Source of the DNA: Chloroflexota bacterium
Lineage (GTDB): Bacteria > Chloroflexota > Chloroflexia > Chloroflexales > Herpetosiphonaceae
DNA length: 64,000 nucleotides
Assembly (NCBI GenBank): GCA_020161265.1
Contig: JAIUOC010000006.1
Span: 401,547 to 465,546, forward strand
Reading direction: 5' to 3'
The notes under the pieces were generated by a model that did not search any database, was not told where the DNA came from, and worked only from the letters and a program-made list of their open reading frames with translations. This document shows, in pieces, positions 9,268 to 17,974 of the stretch (its first letter is position 1; each line of letters starts with the position of its first letter). The position numbers were made by a program, and so were the translations under genes.

Positions 9268-9464
9268 AAAACTCAAAAGGCAGAAGTCAAACGAGGGATC
9301 AGGGGCTAGATGTTAGGGGCCAGGGTTTAACACAGAGGCGCAGAGCGTTAAGGCTTTTGGCTATTGGCTATCGGAGATTGATTTGAAATATCAACAATGA
9401 TTTCGATAGCCAATAGTCTCATCCTTCGTGCTCTTCGTGTTCTTCGTGGTTAAAAAATTCCTGA
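9268..9464. repeat. Intergenic composite repeat region with a long inverted repeat
   Basis: Holds an AAAAGGCAGAAGTC stretch, GGGG-rich text (9290-9330), a 13-bp perfect inverted repeat CTATTGGCTATCG (9361-9373) / CGATAGCCAATAG (9404-9416) around 30 bases, and a CTTCGTG array (9422-9456). No gene is visible. The same elements recur in other gaps of this window. Confidence 0.7.
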
Positions 9465-9467
9465 TCG

Positions 9468-10247
9468 CTAGCCCTTAATCATAAATGTGCCGTACATATC
9501 GCTTTGCTCATCGCCAGCTTGGCGATCGCCTTCAATCACCCATGTGCCATCAATCTCGTTCCATTCAGAGAGTCGCTGAAACCCAGGTTCGAGCAACGTC
9601 CATGGCTCGATAAATTGCTTGATTTGCTCGACAGTCCGTGCATAAATTGGGCTACCCATGGCTCTATACCGTGCGAGCAATTCTTGCAGTTTGGGGTTGG
9701 GATTTTCAGGCAGGGCAATCCACGAGATGGCAATTTGCGAGCCTGGCGCACACCATTCGTACAACCGTTGCAGAGTGTGGCTCAATACCTGATCATCGAG
9801 AAAATAGGAAACCCCAATCATACAAATGGCCAATTTACGTTCGCCAGCAAAATGTTGCTCGGCTTGGGCCAAAATGCTCTCAAGCTCAGCAATATTAGCT
9901 TGGTGATAAATGACGCGGGGATTGTTGCCGATAATTTCGCGGGCATAGGCCACAGTTGCCTGATCATAATCGTTGTACAGCACCAAGGCATCAGGGCGAA
10001 TTTCGTGAATATAGCCTTGGGTCGGCAGGCCACTAGCCAAATCCAGATAGCGATTAAAGCCCAAATCGGCTAAACGGTTGACGGCAATATCTAGAAACCA
10101 ACGATTCAGGCGGGCCCCATTTTCAATCGTCGGAATCATTTGTACCAAACGTTCAGCCGCCATGCGATCAACGGCAAAATTGTGGCTACCACCCAACAAA
10201 TAATCGTAAATCCGCCCAGCATTGGGCTGCGATGGATCAAATTCCAC
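9468..10247 (-). CDS. SAM-dependent methyltransferase, DUF574/Methyltransf_19 type
   Basis: Predicted S-adenosylmethionine-dependent methyltransferase of 259 aa. The N-terminal motif FDPSQPNAGRIYDYLLGGSHNF is the hallmark of this family (P-N-x-A-R/G-x-Y-D-Y-x-L-G-G), followed by NRWFLD and a Rossmann core with LDLASGLPTQGYIHE and VLYNDYDQATVAYA. LAICMIGVSYFLDD and IAISWIALP are later strands. GTG at 10247 is chosen because AAGGAG lies eight bases before it; the GTG at 10256 would overlap that site. The gene follows a 129-aa partner by 12 bases. The family is common in actinobacteria and its substrate is not established. Confidence 0.85.
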   Translation of the reverse strand: MEFDPSQPNAGRIYDYLLGGSHNFAVDRMAAERLVQMIPTIENGARLNRWFLDIAVNRLADLGFNRYLDLASGLPTQGYIHEIRPDALVLYNDYDQATVAYAREIIGNNPRVIYHQANIAELESILAQAEQHFAGERKLAICMIGVSYFLDDQVLSHTLQRLYEWCAPGSQIAISWIALPENPNPKLQELLARYRAMGSPIYARTVEQIKQFIEPWTLLEPGFQRLSEWNEIDGTWVIEGDRQAGDEQSDMYGTFMIKG

Positions 10248-10259
10248 GGCGAGCACTCC

Positions 10260-10649
10260 TTAACCTAAAGAGCGTTGTAACAATCCCACAGTTTGGCGAA
10301 AGCGATCATGCTCTGAGCGCACATGGGCAATTTGGTGTTCGACAAAGCTTTCGATCACCACTTTGAGCAATTCGTAGCTCTCGATTGCTCGTAGTTGTTC
10401 GCCATGGCGCAAATAATCGGCCTGAACTGCGCCAACAACCGCTAAAAGGCTCTTCAAACCAATGCCTTGTTGAAACAGCATGCGGCCCATTAGGGTTGCT
10501 GAGGTTGGTTGCTCATCGAGCAAAAATTGGCCAATTTGCATGGCAATGGTGTGGAGGCGTGGTGGTGGCAATGTGCCTGCATTGTGTAACGAATTGGCGC
10601 GGAGTGTCTCACGAACGACACTATAAATATCAGTGCTAGTAGCAGTCAC
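10260..10649 (-). CDS. Hypothetical helical protein upstream of the methyltransferase
   Basis: 129-aa soluble, largely alpha-helical protein not recognised. Visible features: a Ser/Asn-rich start, then amphipathic stretches (LHTIAMQIGQFLLDEQ, ATLMGRMLFQQGIGLKSLLA) and a His/Arg-rich C-terminus (HQIAHVRSEHDRFRQTVGL). GTG at 10649 is supported by AGGAGG eight bases upstream. Only 12 bases separate it from the methyltransferase, so they form a two-gene operon and may act together. A remote similarity to RsbR-type N-terminal helical domains is possible but not supported enough to assign. Confidence 0.65.
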   Translation of the reverse strand: MTATSTDIYSVVRETLRANSLHNAGTLPPPRLHTIAMQIGQFLLDEQPTSATLMGRMLFQQGIGLKSLLAVVGAVQADYLRHGEQLRAIESYELLKVVIESFVEHQIAHVRSEHDRFRQTVGLLQRSLG

Positions 10650-10767
10650 GAGAAACGCCTCCTAAATCAGGGTGCTTGCCACTTGTAAAGATGATCAGAG
10701 GCTGCGTTGCAAGTTCAAGCAAAGTAAGAGCAAAATATTAAAAACCATTAATTAGAGACTATAGCGC

Positions 10768-10795
10768 AATAGTCCCATTTTTCAATAGGACTATT
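10768..10795. terminator. Hairpin between the O-antigen ligase gene and the 10260-10649 gene
   Basis: Arms AATAGTCC (10768-10775) and GGACTATT (10788-10795) pair perfectly. It is 14 bases past the ligase stop but lacks a clear T-run, so termination is only probable. Confidence 0.45.
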
Positions 10796-10808
10796 CTGCT
10801 ATTTTCGG

Positions 10809-12317
10809 TCAATTTTGACCTTTTAGGGTGAAGCTATCGATCATCCCTAGGGTTAACCATGTAACAATTGCTAAATCGCTGGAGAAATAGCCTTGATCAA
10901 CGCCGCCATGCAACCAGCCAGCCATCAAGGCCGCCAAAGCTGCCAAAGCCAACCAGCGTTCAGGCTGCTCGCTATGCCAAATTTGCCAAGTGCGCCGAAC
11001 GCTCAGCCACGCCAACGCCGCAAAAATAAGCACTCCTGCAATCCCAACCCGCAACCACAAATCGAGCAGCAAATTATGCGGATGGGCGGTGTTACGCTCG
11101 GCAGGGTCGGCGGCAAGGCTTGGCTCGATATAACCCCGATTGAATTGGGGGTTGAAATAAAAATAAAATTGATCAAGCCCAATCCCTACAATCGGATGAT
11201 CAATAATCATCGCTGTGGCTGAGCGCCAAATGCTCAAACGCGCCGAACTCGAATCGCCCGTCACATTCAAGCGTTCAGGGCCACTCAACGACGAATAGAG
11301 CAACAATCCACCAAGCACAGCGCTTGTGATCAGCGGTAGCCACCAGCGGCGCGGCAAACAGCTTAGACCAATCAATACTAAGGCCACGGCAAACCGCGCC
11401 CCCTTGGAATAAGTCAGCATCAAACTGAGTAGCAACAAGCTGCTAGCCCCCAGATAGATCAACGACCATGCCGCATATTGCCAGGTGCGTTTACGCCACC
11501 ATCGCCAGCAGGCCCACGCTGCCGCGACGACCGCCAACATACTGGCGCGATCCATCCACAAGGCTAAATTATTGGGGTGGCAGTAGACCGATGATGTCCG
11601 TTTTGTGCCGCCAGAATCAACAATCAAATCGCTAAAGCACATGCCCGTACCATCAATCGGAGTCCAATCGAGGTCGCGCCACTGCAAAATGCCAATGATT
11701 GCCACAATTGCGCTGCCAGCCAGCAAACCCCAAAGCAACCAGCGCCGCACTGGGTAGCGTGGTTGCCAATACAAAATCAAGCCATACAGCAACAATGGCT
11801 CGATAATCATCCAACGCCATTCGCGCCATGCCTCGGCTTGACCTTCGGGCACGGCCAAAGTTGCCGCAAACGTAGCCACAAACAGCCAAGCCAAGGGCAA
11901 CAGCAGCATGCGCCAATGTTCACGCCACCACGCTTGCCATGCGGTTTGGCGTTGAAGTAAGCGCCAACCAGCATCAAGCACCGTAATGCCCAAGACTGCC
12001 AACAGCAATAGCTCATGCAACGGAAAATATTTGCCATCAATAAATGGGTAGTTCCCATCCCAAAAGCCGCGTGAGCGATAATTGAATGGAATCGTTGCAG
12101 CCACACCAGCCAAGCCAATTTCGGGGCGCAGCCAAGCGAGCAGAGCAAATAGCGCCAACAACGCTAGCGCAAACAGCAAATTATGGGCAGCCGCCTCATC
12201 AATGCCGATCAATGGCACAAAGCGTTTGGGCCGATAGAGCGCCACAATTGCCAAGGCCGCCAGCCCACTCAGCCCAAGCGTTGTGAGGGGATGCCAACGC
12301 CAACGTGCAAGCATCAT
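10809..12317 (-). CDS. O-antigen ligase/polymerase-like multi-pass membrane protein
   Basis: Integral membrane protein of 502 aa with about ten to twelve hydrophobic segments, for example LLFALALLALFALLAWL, LLLPLAWLFVATFAATLAV and LLLLSLMLTYSKGARFAVAL. The YSKGAR-type loop, the large extracytoplasmic loop after DLIVDSGGTKRTSSVYCHPN, and NTAHPHNLLLDLWLRVGI with a conserved His-Asn match the Wzy_C/WaaL family, which joins or polymerises lipid-linked glycans outside the cytoplasmic membrane. The start at 12317 overlaps the upstream glycoside hydrolase stop as ATGA, so the genes are coupled. Both are probably in extracellular glycan assembly. Lipid carrier and glycan are unknown. Confidence 0.85.
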   Translation of the reverse strand: MMLARWRWHPLTTLGLSGLAALAIVALYRPKRFVPLIGIDEAAAHNLLFALALLALFALLAWLRPEIGLAGVAATIPFNYRSRGFWDGNYPFIDGKYFPLHELLLLAVLGITVLDAGWRLLQRQTAWQAWWREHWRMLLLPLAWLFVATFAATLAVPEGQAEAWREWRWMIIEPLLLYGLILYWQPRYPVRRWLLWGLLAGSAIVAIIGILQWRDLDWTPIDGTGMCFSDLIVDSGGTKRTSSVYCHPNNLALWMDRASMLAVVAAAWACWRWWRKRTWQYAAWSLIYLGASSLLLLSLMLTYSKGARFAVALVLIGLSCLPRRWWLPLITSAVLGGLLLYSSLSGPERLNVTGDSSSARLSIWRSATAMIIDHPIVGIGLDQFYFYFNPQFNRGYIEPSLAADPAERNTAHPHNLLLDLWLRVGIAGVLIFAALAWLSVRRTWQIWHSEQPERWLALAALAALMAGWLHGGVDQGYFSSDLAIVTWLTLGMIDSFTLKGQN

Positions 12318-13936
12318 ACAGTTCTCTTTCGCACTAGGACGCGATAAAAACGCTTCAGCGCTAGCAACAAACCCAGCCAAAGCCCAAACGGAATGCTGGC
12401 CCACAGCCACCACCAAGTGCGTTGTCGGCTAATTGTCAATGTTTGCCAATCACCGCGAATTGCTAGTTGATGCTGGCCTAGCTCACCACGAAATTCTGGC
12501 TCAGCAAGCACTTGGCCATCAACTACTACTTCAATTGGCCCAGCGCTGTGCACGATTAAATGCTCGCCCCACCAATTGGCGCTATATTCGCCTTGCTGCC
12601 AGAGCAAATCACTTGGTTGATAGCGACCAATCCCCAATTGCGGCGCTTGGGTTAGGTAAGCTTTGACAGTAGTATAGGCGGGCAATTCAGTCCAATCATG
12701 CTTGAGCAAAGCAAAGTGAATGGTCGGATCTTCGGGCGAGAAGTTGACTCCAGGCCGTAAAAACCAGATATTCATTGCCCCAAGCCAAGGCCATTGCTGA
12801 CGCGCTCGTTGCAGATATTCCACCAAATATTGGGCTTTTTGCTCTTCGCTGACTGGCGGGCCATATTGGGTGGCAACCGCCGCGCTATTCCAGCCAAATT
12901 CGCTAATCCAAACCGCCTTATGAGCATCGCCGTAGCGCTCCATCACTTCGCGAAGCAAAACCACCCGCGTGACATCGGTGCGCGAATCGAGTGGGCGTTG
13001 CCAAAGCGTATCGCGACGCAACGAGCCATCGGCATTAAACAATGGCCGCACATAGCGATTTTCGGTCGCAGGTTGGCCAAGGCCATAACCTTGGGCCGTA
13101 AAAATATCAAAATAATCGGCGGCCCCAAGCTGATACAGTTGCTCCAAGAATTGCAGATCGTTCATGGCTTGCCAATCGAAGCCATCAGCTGGAGTCAAAC
13201 TCGGGAAAAGAATGATCGCATCGGGGTTGGCAGCTTTGGCGCGGGTATAGCCAAGTTGCAACAATTTAAAAAACTCAGCAGGATCAGGATCAGCCCAATT
13301 CCACTCGTGGCCATAATTTGGCTCGTTCCAAATTTGGAAGAAGCGTATTTTGCCGCGATAGCGCTCGACGACCGCTGTCACATAATCGCCATAATCTTCA
13401 TAGTTATCAGGTGGGCCAGTTGAGCCAGGGTCTTGTTGGCGTTTGGCGACCCGAAAACTGTCCATTGGCAAGTTTTGGCGTGCCCAGCTTGGTGGGCGGT
13501 CGAGCCGCACAATCAATTGCAAATTACGGGCTTGAGCAGCGGCGACAATCCCATCATATTTTGTCCAAGCTGAGATTGCATCGGTTTGATCGACCATACC
13601 ATCGTCGTTGTAATCGTGGCGATAATCGCGAAAATCGTTTTTGGCGTGAATCTCAATATCTTCCCACGGAAATTGGACGCGCAGCCAATAAAACCCAGCG
13701 GCTTTGGCGGTATCGAGAGTGCGCGAAATAACTTCGGGTGATTCGAGGTGCAGGCTGGGCAAATTGACCCCGCCCTGTGGCACATTAGCCCAAGCAATTG
13801 GCTGATCGATGCTCGTGGCAACGCCGCGCCATTGCTCATTTTCAAGCCACGACCAAGCGGCGAGGCCGCCTGCGCAAACCCCAGCGATCAAAAGCCAAAC
13901 CAGTGATTGAAATTGAAAAAATCTGCTTCGTTGCAT
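12314..13936 (-). CDS. Membrane-anchored clan GH-A glycoside hydrolase-like protein
   Basis: 540 aa from the ATG at 13936. An N-terminal signal anchor ([19 protein letters not shown]) and a C-terminal helix ([19 protein letters not shown]) hold an extracytoplasmic TIM-barrel. Clan GH-A residues are visible: [12 protein letters not shown] has the acid/base Glu after Asn, and [12 protein letters not shown] has the nucleophile Glu. A loop [13 protein letters not shown] within the first third of the barrel resembles a dockerin/EF-hand calcium loop, unusual there. GH39- or GH5-like; substrate unknown. It overlaps the ligase gene by four bases, so it may trim or transfer the glycan handled there. 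The start leaves almost no leader behind the promoter at 13947-13975. Confidence 0.82.
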   Translation of the reverse strand: MQRSRFFQFQSLVWLLIAGVCAGGLAAWSWLENEQWRGVATSIDQPIAWANVPQGGVNLPSLHLESPEVISRTLDTAKAAGFYWLRVQFPWEDIEIHAKNDFRDYRHDYNDDGMVDQTDAISAWTKYDGIVAAAQARNLQLIVRLDRPPSWARQNLPMDSFRVAKRQQDPGSTGPPDNYEDYGDYVTAVVERYRGKIRFFQIWNEPNYGHEWNWADPDPAEFFKLLQLGYTRAKAANPDAIILFPSLTPADGFDWQAMNDLQFLEQLYQLGAADYFDIFTAQGYGLGQPATENRYVRPLFNADGSLRRDTLWQRPLDSRTDVTRVVLLREVMERYGDAHKAVWISEFGWNSAAVATQYGPPVSEEQKAQYLVEYLQRARQQWPWLGAMNIWFLRPGVNFSPEDPTIHFALLKHDWTELPAYTTVKAYLTQAPQLGIGRYQPSDLLWQQGEYSANWWGEHLIVHSAGPIEVVVDGQVLAEPEFRGELGQHQLAIRGDWQTLTISRQRTWWWLWASIPFGLWLGLLLALKRFYRVLVRKRTV

Positions 13937-13946
13937 AGCGCAGGCC

Positions 13947-13975
13947 ATTATCAACCAGCGTTGCAGGCTTGTCAA
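13947..13975 (-). promoter_or_regulatory. Sigma-70 type promoter for the glycoside hydrolase-ligase pair
   Basis: Minus-strand TTGACA (13975-13970), a 17-base spacer and GATAAT (13952-13947). It lies between the tRNA-Pro terminator and the gene. The predicted start is near 13940, giving only about four leader bases before the ATG at 13936. Confidence 0.6.
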
Positions 13976-13981
13976 AAGCCT

Positions 13982-14013
13982 AAAAACAAAAAATCACCGC
14001 CAAAACGGTGATT
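13982..14013 (-). terminator. Intrinsic terminator of tRNA-Pro
   Basis: Arms AATCACCG (13992-13999) and CGGTGATT (14006-14013) with a 6-nt loop; on the minus strand the stem is followed by TTTTTGTTTTTA. It starts three bases from the tRNA 3' end. Confidence 0.9.
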
Positions 14014-14014
14014 G

Positions 14015-14092
<78 letters not shown>

Positions 14093-14189
14093 ACAACGCT
14101 TACGATGATACACCATCGCCTAGCAGTTGTCAAAGTTCAAATCCTAGGTTTGTTGCAAGATTGTTACGTTTGAGGATCGGGGGCTGGTT

Positions 14190-14322
14190 TCGATCCACGA
14201 AGGGCACGAAGGTACACGAAGGGCTGAAACCACGAAGAACGCGAAGATTCGCGAAGGTTAAGTTTTTAGCTACAATATGTTCTATGTTCTAATTTTCATC
14301 CCTCATAATTCATACTTCATCC
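14190..14322. repeat. CTTCGTG-type composite repeat (inverted copy)
   Basis: CCACGAAGGGCACGAAGG, two further CACGAAG/GCGAAG arrays up to 14262, then a TATGTTCTATGTTCT element at 14275-14291. No gene seen. These match arrays at 19574, 31706, 40862 and 57857. Confidence 0.75.
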
Positions 14323-14323
14323 T

Positions 14324-16249
14324 TTACAACAGCCCTTTGATCTCCTCGGCGGCTTTGCGGGTCATGCCGGGCACGGCGGCTAGCTCCTCGATACTGGCAT
14401 TGCGAATGCCATCCAGCGAACCAAAGGCGTTGATCAGGGCTTTTTTGCGTTTGGGGCCGATGCCTGGAATATCTTCCATGGTCGAGCGGAGCATGCCCTT
14501 CGTTCGCAATTTGCGGTGATAGCTAATCGCAAAACGATGAGCTTCTTCGTCGATGCGCTGAACCAGATGCAAACCTGGATCGTTTTGGGCGAAAGCGATT
14601 GGCACACGCTGGCCAGGCTTAACCAAGCCATAGGGCAAGTGGCCTTTGGTATCGCCCTTGACCAAACCAACCACCGGAATATGCTCAAAGCCAGCCGCTG
14701 CTAAGGTTTTGGCGGCAGCATTGACTTGACCAATCCCACCGTCGATCAAAATTAGATCGGGCAATACGGCCCACGTTTCGTCGTTATTGGTTGGCTCGGC
14801 GCTGGCTTGCTCAGTTGGTTCTGGCTCGTCGGTTTGGCCAGTATCATCGGCGCGGGCAAACCGCCGTTGCAGCACTTCACTGAGCGAGGCTACATCGTTC
14901 GCACCTTCAACGGTTTTAATTTTGAAACGGCGATAGTGTTTTTTGGCTGGCTCACCCTGCTCAAACACCACCATACTGCCCACCGAATTAGTGCCTTGGG
15001 TATTCGAGATGTCGTAGCATTCGATGCGTTGGGGCAATTCGGCTAAATTCAATAATTCGCGCAATTGACTCAGCCCTGCTGTGGCCCGTTGTTCGGCGTT
15101 GAGCCATTGCAAGCGCAATTGATCGAGGGTTTGGCTGGCATTACGGGCCGCCAAATCGACCAAATCTTTTTTATCGCCACGCCGTGGCACTTGCAAACTG
15201 ACTTTATGACCGCCCTTACTTTCAAGCCATTGCTCGATAATTTGGGTTTCTTCGGGATAATCGGGCAGCAGAATATTGGGTGGAATATCGGCGGCGGCAT
15301 CATAAAATTGGGTCAAGAATGAACTCATCAAGGCTTCGGGCTGTTCTTCCTCAGTACCTTGCAGGGTAAATGGCTCCGAACCAATTAGCTTGCCACCACG
15401 AATGTAGAACACCTGCACCACTGCTTTGCCTTCATCGCGGGCAAAAGCAATCACATCTTGATCGCTGGCGGCAGTATTTAGCACTTTTTGGCGCTCCATC
15501 ACCCGTTCGACGGCCTTGATTTGATCGCGCACATAGGCCGCACGTTCAAATTGTAAATCTTCGGCAGCTTGGTTCATTTTGGTTTTGAGGTCGCGCAAAA
15601 TCGCTTCGGGCTTACCACTTAAAAATAAACGTACTTGATTAATTGCGGTGCTATATTCCTCGGTGGTGCAATTGTTGGCGCATGGCCCAAGACAGCGTTT
15701 AATATCATAATACATACAAGCCCGATTACGGCGCTCGTGCTTTTTGAACATATCATCGTTGCATAAACGAAAGGCAAATAATTTATTCAATAGCTCGATT
15801 GTGGCATAGACGCTGCTAGCTTTGGCAAATGGCCCAAAATAAATCCCACCATCTTCCAGCACTTTGCGCACTCGCAAAACTCGCGGCCATTCTTCTTTAG
15901 TAATTTTGATATAGGGATAACTTTTGTCATCCTTGAGCAGCACATTGTAGCGTGGGCGATGCTTTTTGATCAGATTCATTTCTAAAAGCAGCGCTTCTAG
16001 CTCGGTATCGGTGGTGATAAATTCAAAATCGGCGATATTTTGCACCAAGCGTCGGGTTTTGCTGGTTAGGCCACGCGGCGCACCAAAATACGAACGCACC
16101 CGATCACGCAGGCTTTTGGATTTGCCCACATAAATGATCGTATTGGCTTGATCGCGATAGATATACACGCCTGGCGAGAGTGGCAAGTTGCGCAAGCGTT
16201 CTTCAAACAACGCGTGATTGGCAATATTCGTATGAGATAAATCTGGCAT
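14324..16249 (-). CDS. uvrC: Excinuclease ABC subunit C
   Basis: Nucleotide excision repair endonuclease of 641 aa that cuts both sides of a lesion marked by UvrAB. Domains in order: N-terminal GIY-YIG nuclease (LSPGVYIYRDQANTIIYVGK at residues 25-45), a Cys-rich segment around CMYYDIKRCLGPCANNC, a UvrB-binding UVR helix (AAEDLQFERAAYVRDQIKAV), the RNase H-like 3' nuclease (CYDISNTQGTNSVGSMVVFE; LILIDGGIGQVNAA), and the C-terminal tandem HhH (IPGIGPKRKKALINAFGSL). An acidic Glu/Pro/Thr insert precedes LILIDGG. ATG at 16249 follows AGAGGTG. It has its own promoter (16268-16297), whose -10 region is shared with the HhH-XPB locus at 42.9 kb. Confidence 0.98.
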   Translation of the reverse strand: MPDLSHTNIANHALFEERLRNLPLSPGVYIYRDQANTIIYVGKSKSLRDRVRSYFGAPRGLTSKTRRLVQNIADFEFITTDTELEALLLEMNLIKKHRPRYNVLLKDDKSYPYIKITKEEWPRVLRVRKVLEDGGIYFGPFAKASSVYATIELLNKLFAFRLCNDDMFKKHERRNRACMYYDIKRCLGPCANNCTTEEYSTAINQVRLFLSGKPEAILRDLKTKMNQAAEDLQFERAAYVRDQIKAVERVMERQKVLNTAASDQDVIAFARDEGKAVVQVFYIRGGKLIGSEPFTLQGTEEEQPEALMSSFLTQFYDAAADIPPNILLPDYPEETQIIEQWLESKGGHKVSLQVPRRGDKKDLVDLAARNASQTLDQLRLQWLNAEQRATAGLSQLRELLNLAELPQRIECYDISNTQGTNSVGSMVVFEQGEPAKKHYRRFKIKTVEGANDVASLSEVLQRRFARADDTGQTDEPEPTEQASAEPTNNDETWAVLPDLILIDGGIGQVNAAAKTLAAAGFEHIPVVGLVKGDTKGHLPYGLVKPGQRVPIAFAQNDPGLHLVQRIDEEAHRFAISYHRKLRTKGMLRSTMEDIPGIGPKRKKALINAFGSLDGIRNASIEELAAVPGMTRKAAEEIKGLL

Positions 16250-16258
16250 TTTCGCACC

Positions 16259-16297
16259 TCTGTGCTAATTATACCGCATCTTTTAGCACCATGTTAA
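16259..16297 (-). promoter_or_regulatory. uvrC promoter with an element shared with the HhH gene
   Basis: Minus-strand TTAACA (16297-16292), 18 bases, TATAAT (16273-16268). The plus-strand text TCTGTGCTAATTATAC at 16259-16274 recurs exactly at 42930-42945. Confidence 0.6.
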
Positions 16298-16327
16298 AAG
16301 CCGACCAGCCTGCTCTGCTAGTCGGCT
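16291..16327 (-). terminator. Intrinsic terminator of the decarboxylase-like operon
   Basis: Arms AGCCGACCAGC (16299-16309) and GCTAGTCGGCT (16317-16327) pair with one mismatch; on the minus strand the stem is followed by TTTTAACA. It lies 15 bases past the stop at 16343. Confidence 0.75.
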
Positions 16328-16342
16328 CAACCCAAAAATAGA

Positions 16343-17020
16343 TTAAACTTTGATCAACTCGCCAAAATCGCCACGGCCATGGCCCAAGCCTGAGATCGAA
16401 TAGCCTGAAACCCCAAATTTGGCCCATGCGCCGCTAGCCGGAAAGAATGGCCGAATTTTGCGGGTTATGCCAACCGTGCCAGCAAAGCGAGCCGGAATGC
16501 GATACAGTTCTTGTTGATGCACAACCAGTACATCGAAATTCATCCCAGCATTAAAGCCATTGATCCGTTTGGGAATCCCTTCAAAGCTCAGCAACAAACG
16601 CCCATGTTGGTCAGCGCTAATGCGATCGCGATTGGGGTTGGTCCACGAAATACGGGCTAATTCTTTGGGTAAATGCCAAATATTGCGCCCGCCTGCCACC
16701 GATTGATCCAAATCGACGACTAGGCCGTGAATCCAAATTGCCGGGCGTGGCCCGAGCTTCAAAATTAGCCCACAAGCGGCCTCGCCGTAGTGCAAGGTCG
16801 AGCCAGTGCCATATTGACCAACCAACGAAAAAGCCAAAGTACGGCCAGTTGGCAACCAAAGTGGTTTTAGCGGCGCAGGTAGTAAATCGGCCACGGCGTT
16901 GCGTTTGACTGGATGAACGCACCAAACCCATGTGCCTTGCATAACCCATGGTGCTGGTGGATAGTTAGTTGTTGCAGCAATGCGGTCGGCTTCGACCGCC
17001 GAATCGTAGAGGGCGGACAC
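16343..17020 (-). CDS. Acetoacetate decarboxylase-like protein
   Basis: 225-aa member of the acetoacetate decarboxylase fold. The signature VAGGRNIWHLPKELARISW (residues about 108-126) corresponds to the family G-R-x-x-W-x-x-P-K-K-L region, where the lysine near residue 119 can form the Schiff base. Upstream blocks YGEAACGLILKLG and AIWIHGLVVDLD fit the double beta-barrel core. GTG at 17020 follows GAGGT at six bases. Several homologues act on other keto acids, or are not decarboxylases, so substrate is open. It is nine bases downstream of a PD-(D/E)XK-like gene with which it shares a transcript. Confidence 0.8.
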   Translation of the reverse strand: MSALYDSAVEADRIAATTNYPPAPWVMQGTWVWCVHPVKRNAVADLLPAPLKPLWLPTGRTLAFSLVGQYGTGSTLHYGEAACGLILKLGPRPAIWIHGLVVDLDQSVAGGRNIWHLPKELARISWTNPNRDRISADQHGRLLLSFEGIPKRINGFNAGMNFDVLVVHQQELYRIPARFAGTVGITRKIRPFFPASGAWAKFGVSGYSISGLGHGRGDFGELIKV

Positions 17021-17029
17021 GCTAGTACC

Positions 17030-17782
17030 TCATATTGCGCCAAGCAGCGCAGCAAATGGATTATCAGTCTCATCATCGGGATCATCGGCCACAGTTTGGC
17101 GATTGATCACCGGCGGCGCAGGCGGCTCTTCATCTTCATCAAGATCCCAATCAAGATGCAGCGGGCGATCGCCTGCCATATTAATTAATTGTTCAAGGCT
17201 AAAACGCCGAATGCTGATCTGATCGGGCCATTGTTGGGCTTCGTCAGGCTGCTCAATTAAATGGAAACGGCTCTGATCGCCGATGATATCTGCAATAGTT
17301 GGTGGTGGAGTGTGAGGTGCATCGGGGCTACGCATCAAGGCACTAACCGTCTCGGCAGTAGGAATGCCAGTATCGACCAATAAGAGCGTTGTATAAACTC
17401 GTGGAATGATCAATTGTAGGGCTACGCGAATGTCGTGGAGTTGGGTCGCGGCTTTACGAATGGTGTGAGCAGAACGGCTAGCCTTAACCTCAAACACATG
17501 GACACTGCGCCCAAGCTCAACCAAGGCATCGATTTCGCGATATTTGCGGATCGTTTGGCGGCCACTACGCTCATCATATTCGAGAATGCGCCGCTCGGAA
17601 AGCACTTGGCCTTGCTCAGCCAGCCATTCGCGCAGCAATTGTTCAGCCTCGCCGCCGAATAAATCGCGCTGGCGCGGTGGCCGAATCGCCCGTTGATTTT
17701 CACGAGCAAGCGTCATTTGTTCAACAAACGCCCGATAATGCGGGTCGTCAAACGTTGTGAGTCGAGCACGCACAAAACGCAC
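17030..17782 (-). CDS. Putative PD-(D/E)XK-superfamily nuclease-like protein
   Basis: 250-aa protein not assigned to a named family. Residues about 55-130 show a nuclease-like layout: GGEAEQLLREWLAEQG (helix with Glu), RILEYDERSG, then REIDALVELGRSVHVFEVKA, where Asp and E-V-K on neighbouring strands match the PD-(D/E)XK pattern. The remainder (LIIPRVYTTLLLVDTG) continues alpha/beta. The C-terminal third is acidic (DWDLDEDEEPPAPP) and looks disordered. GTG at 17782 follows GGGGGA. Linked to the acetoacetate decarboxylase-like gene by a nine-base gap; no methylase or helicase partner is adjacent, so a restriction role is not indicated. Confidence 0.65.
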   Translation of the reverse strand: MRFVRARLTTFDDPHYRAFVEQMTLARENQRAIRPPRQRDLFGGEAEQLLREWLAEQGQVLSERRILEYDERSGRQTIRKYREIDALVELGRSVHVFEVKASRSAHTIRKAATQLHDIRVALQLIIPRVYTTLLLVDTGIPTAETVSALMRSPDAPHTPPPTIADIIGDQSRFHLIEQPDEAQQWPDQISIRRFSLEQLINMAGDRPLHLDWDLDEDEEPPAPPVINRQTVADDPDDETDNPFAALLGAI

Positions 17783-17933
17783 AGTTCCAATCCCCCACTA
17801 AACTAGCTGTATGCTACCACAGAAATAAGCTCAAAAGTCAGAAATCAAAAGGCAAAAATGGAGATCATAACTATTACATGCGTTACCTTTATCCTTCTCA
17901 TCAAGAGTCTCGTGGTTAATTCATCAATCTGGA

Positions 17934-17970
17934 ATGCCACCAGCTGTTGCCGCTCGACAGCTGGTGGCAT
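17934..17970. terminator. Strong hairpin downstream of the MFS gene
   Basis: Perfect 14-bp arms ATGCCACCAGCTGT (17934-17947) and ACAGCTGGTGGCAT (17957-17970) with a 9-nt loop. It begins five bases past the MFS stop. There is no long T-run on the minus strand; the plus side reads CTTTCT. Confidence 0.65.
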
Positions 17971-17974
17971 CTTT

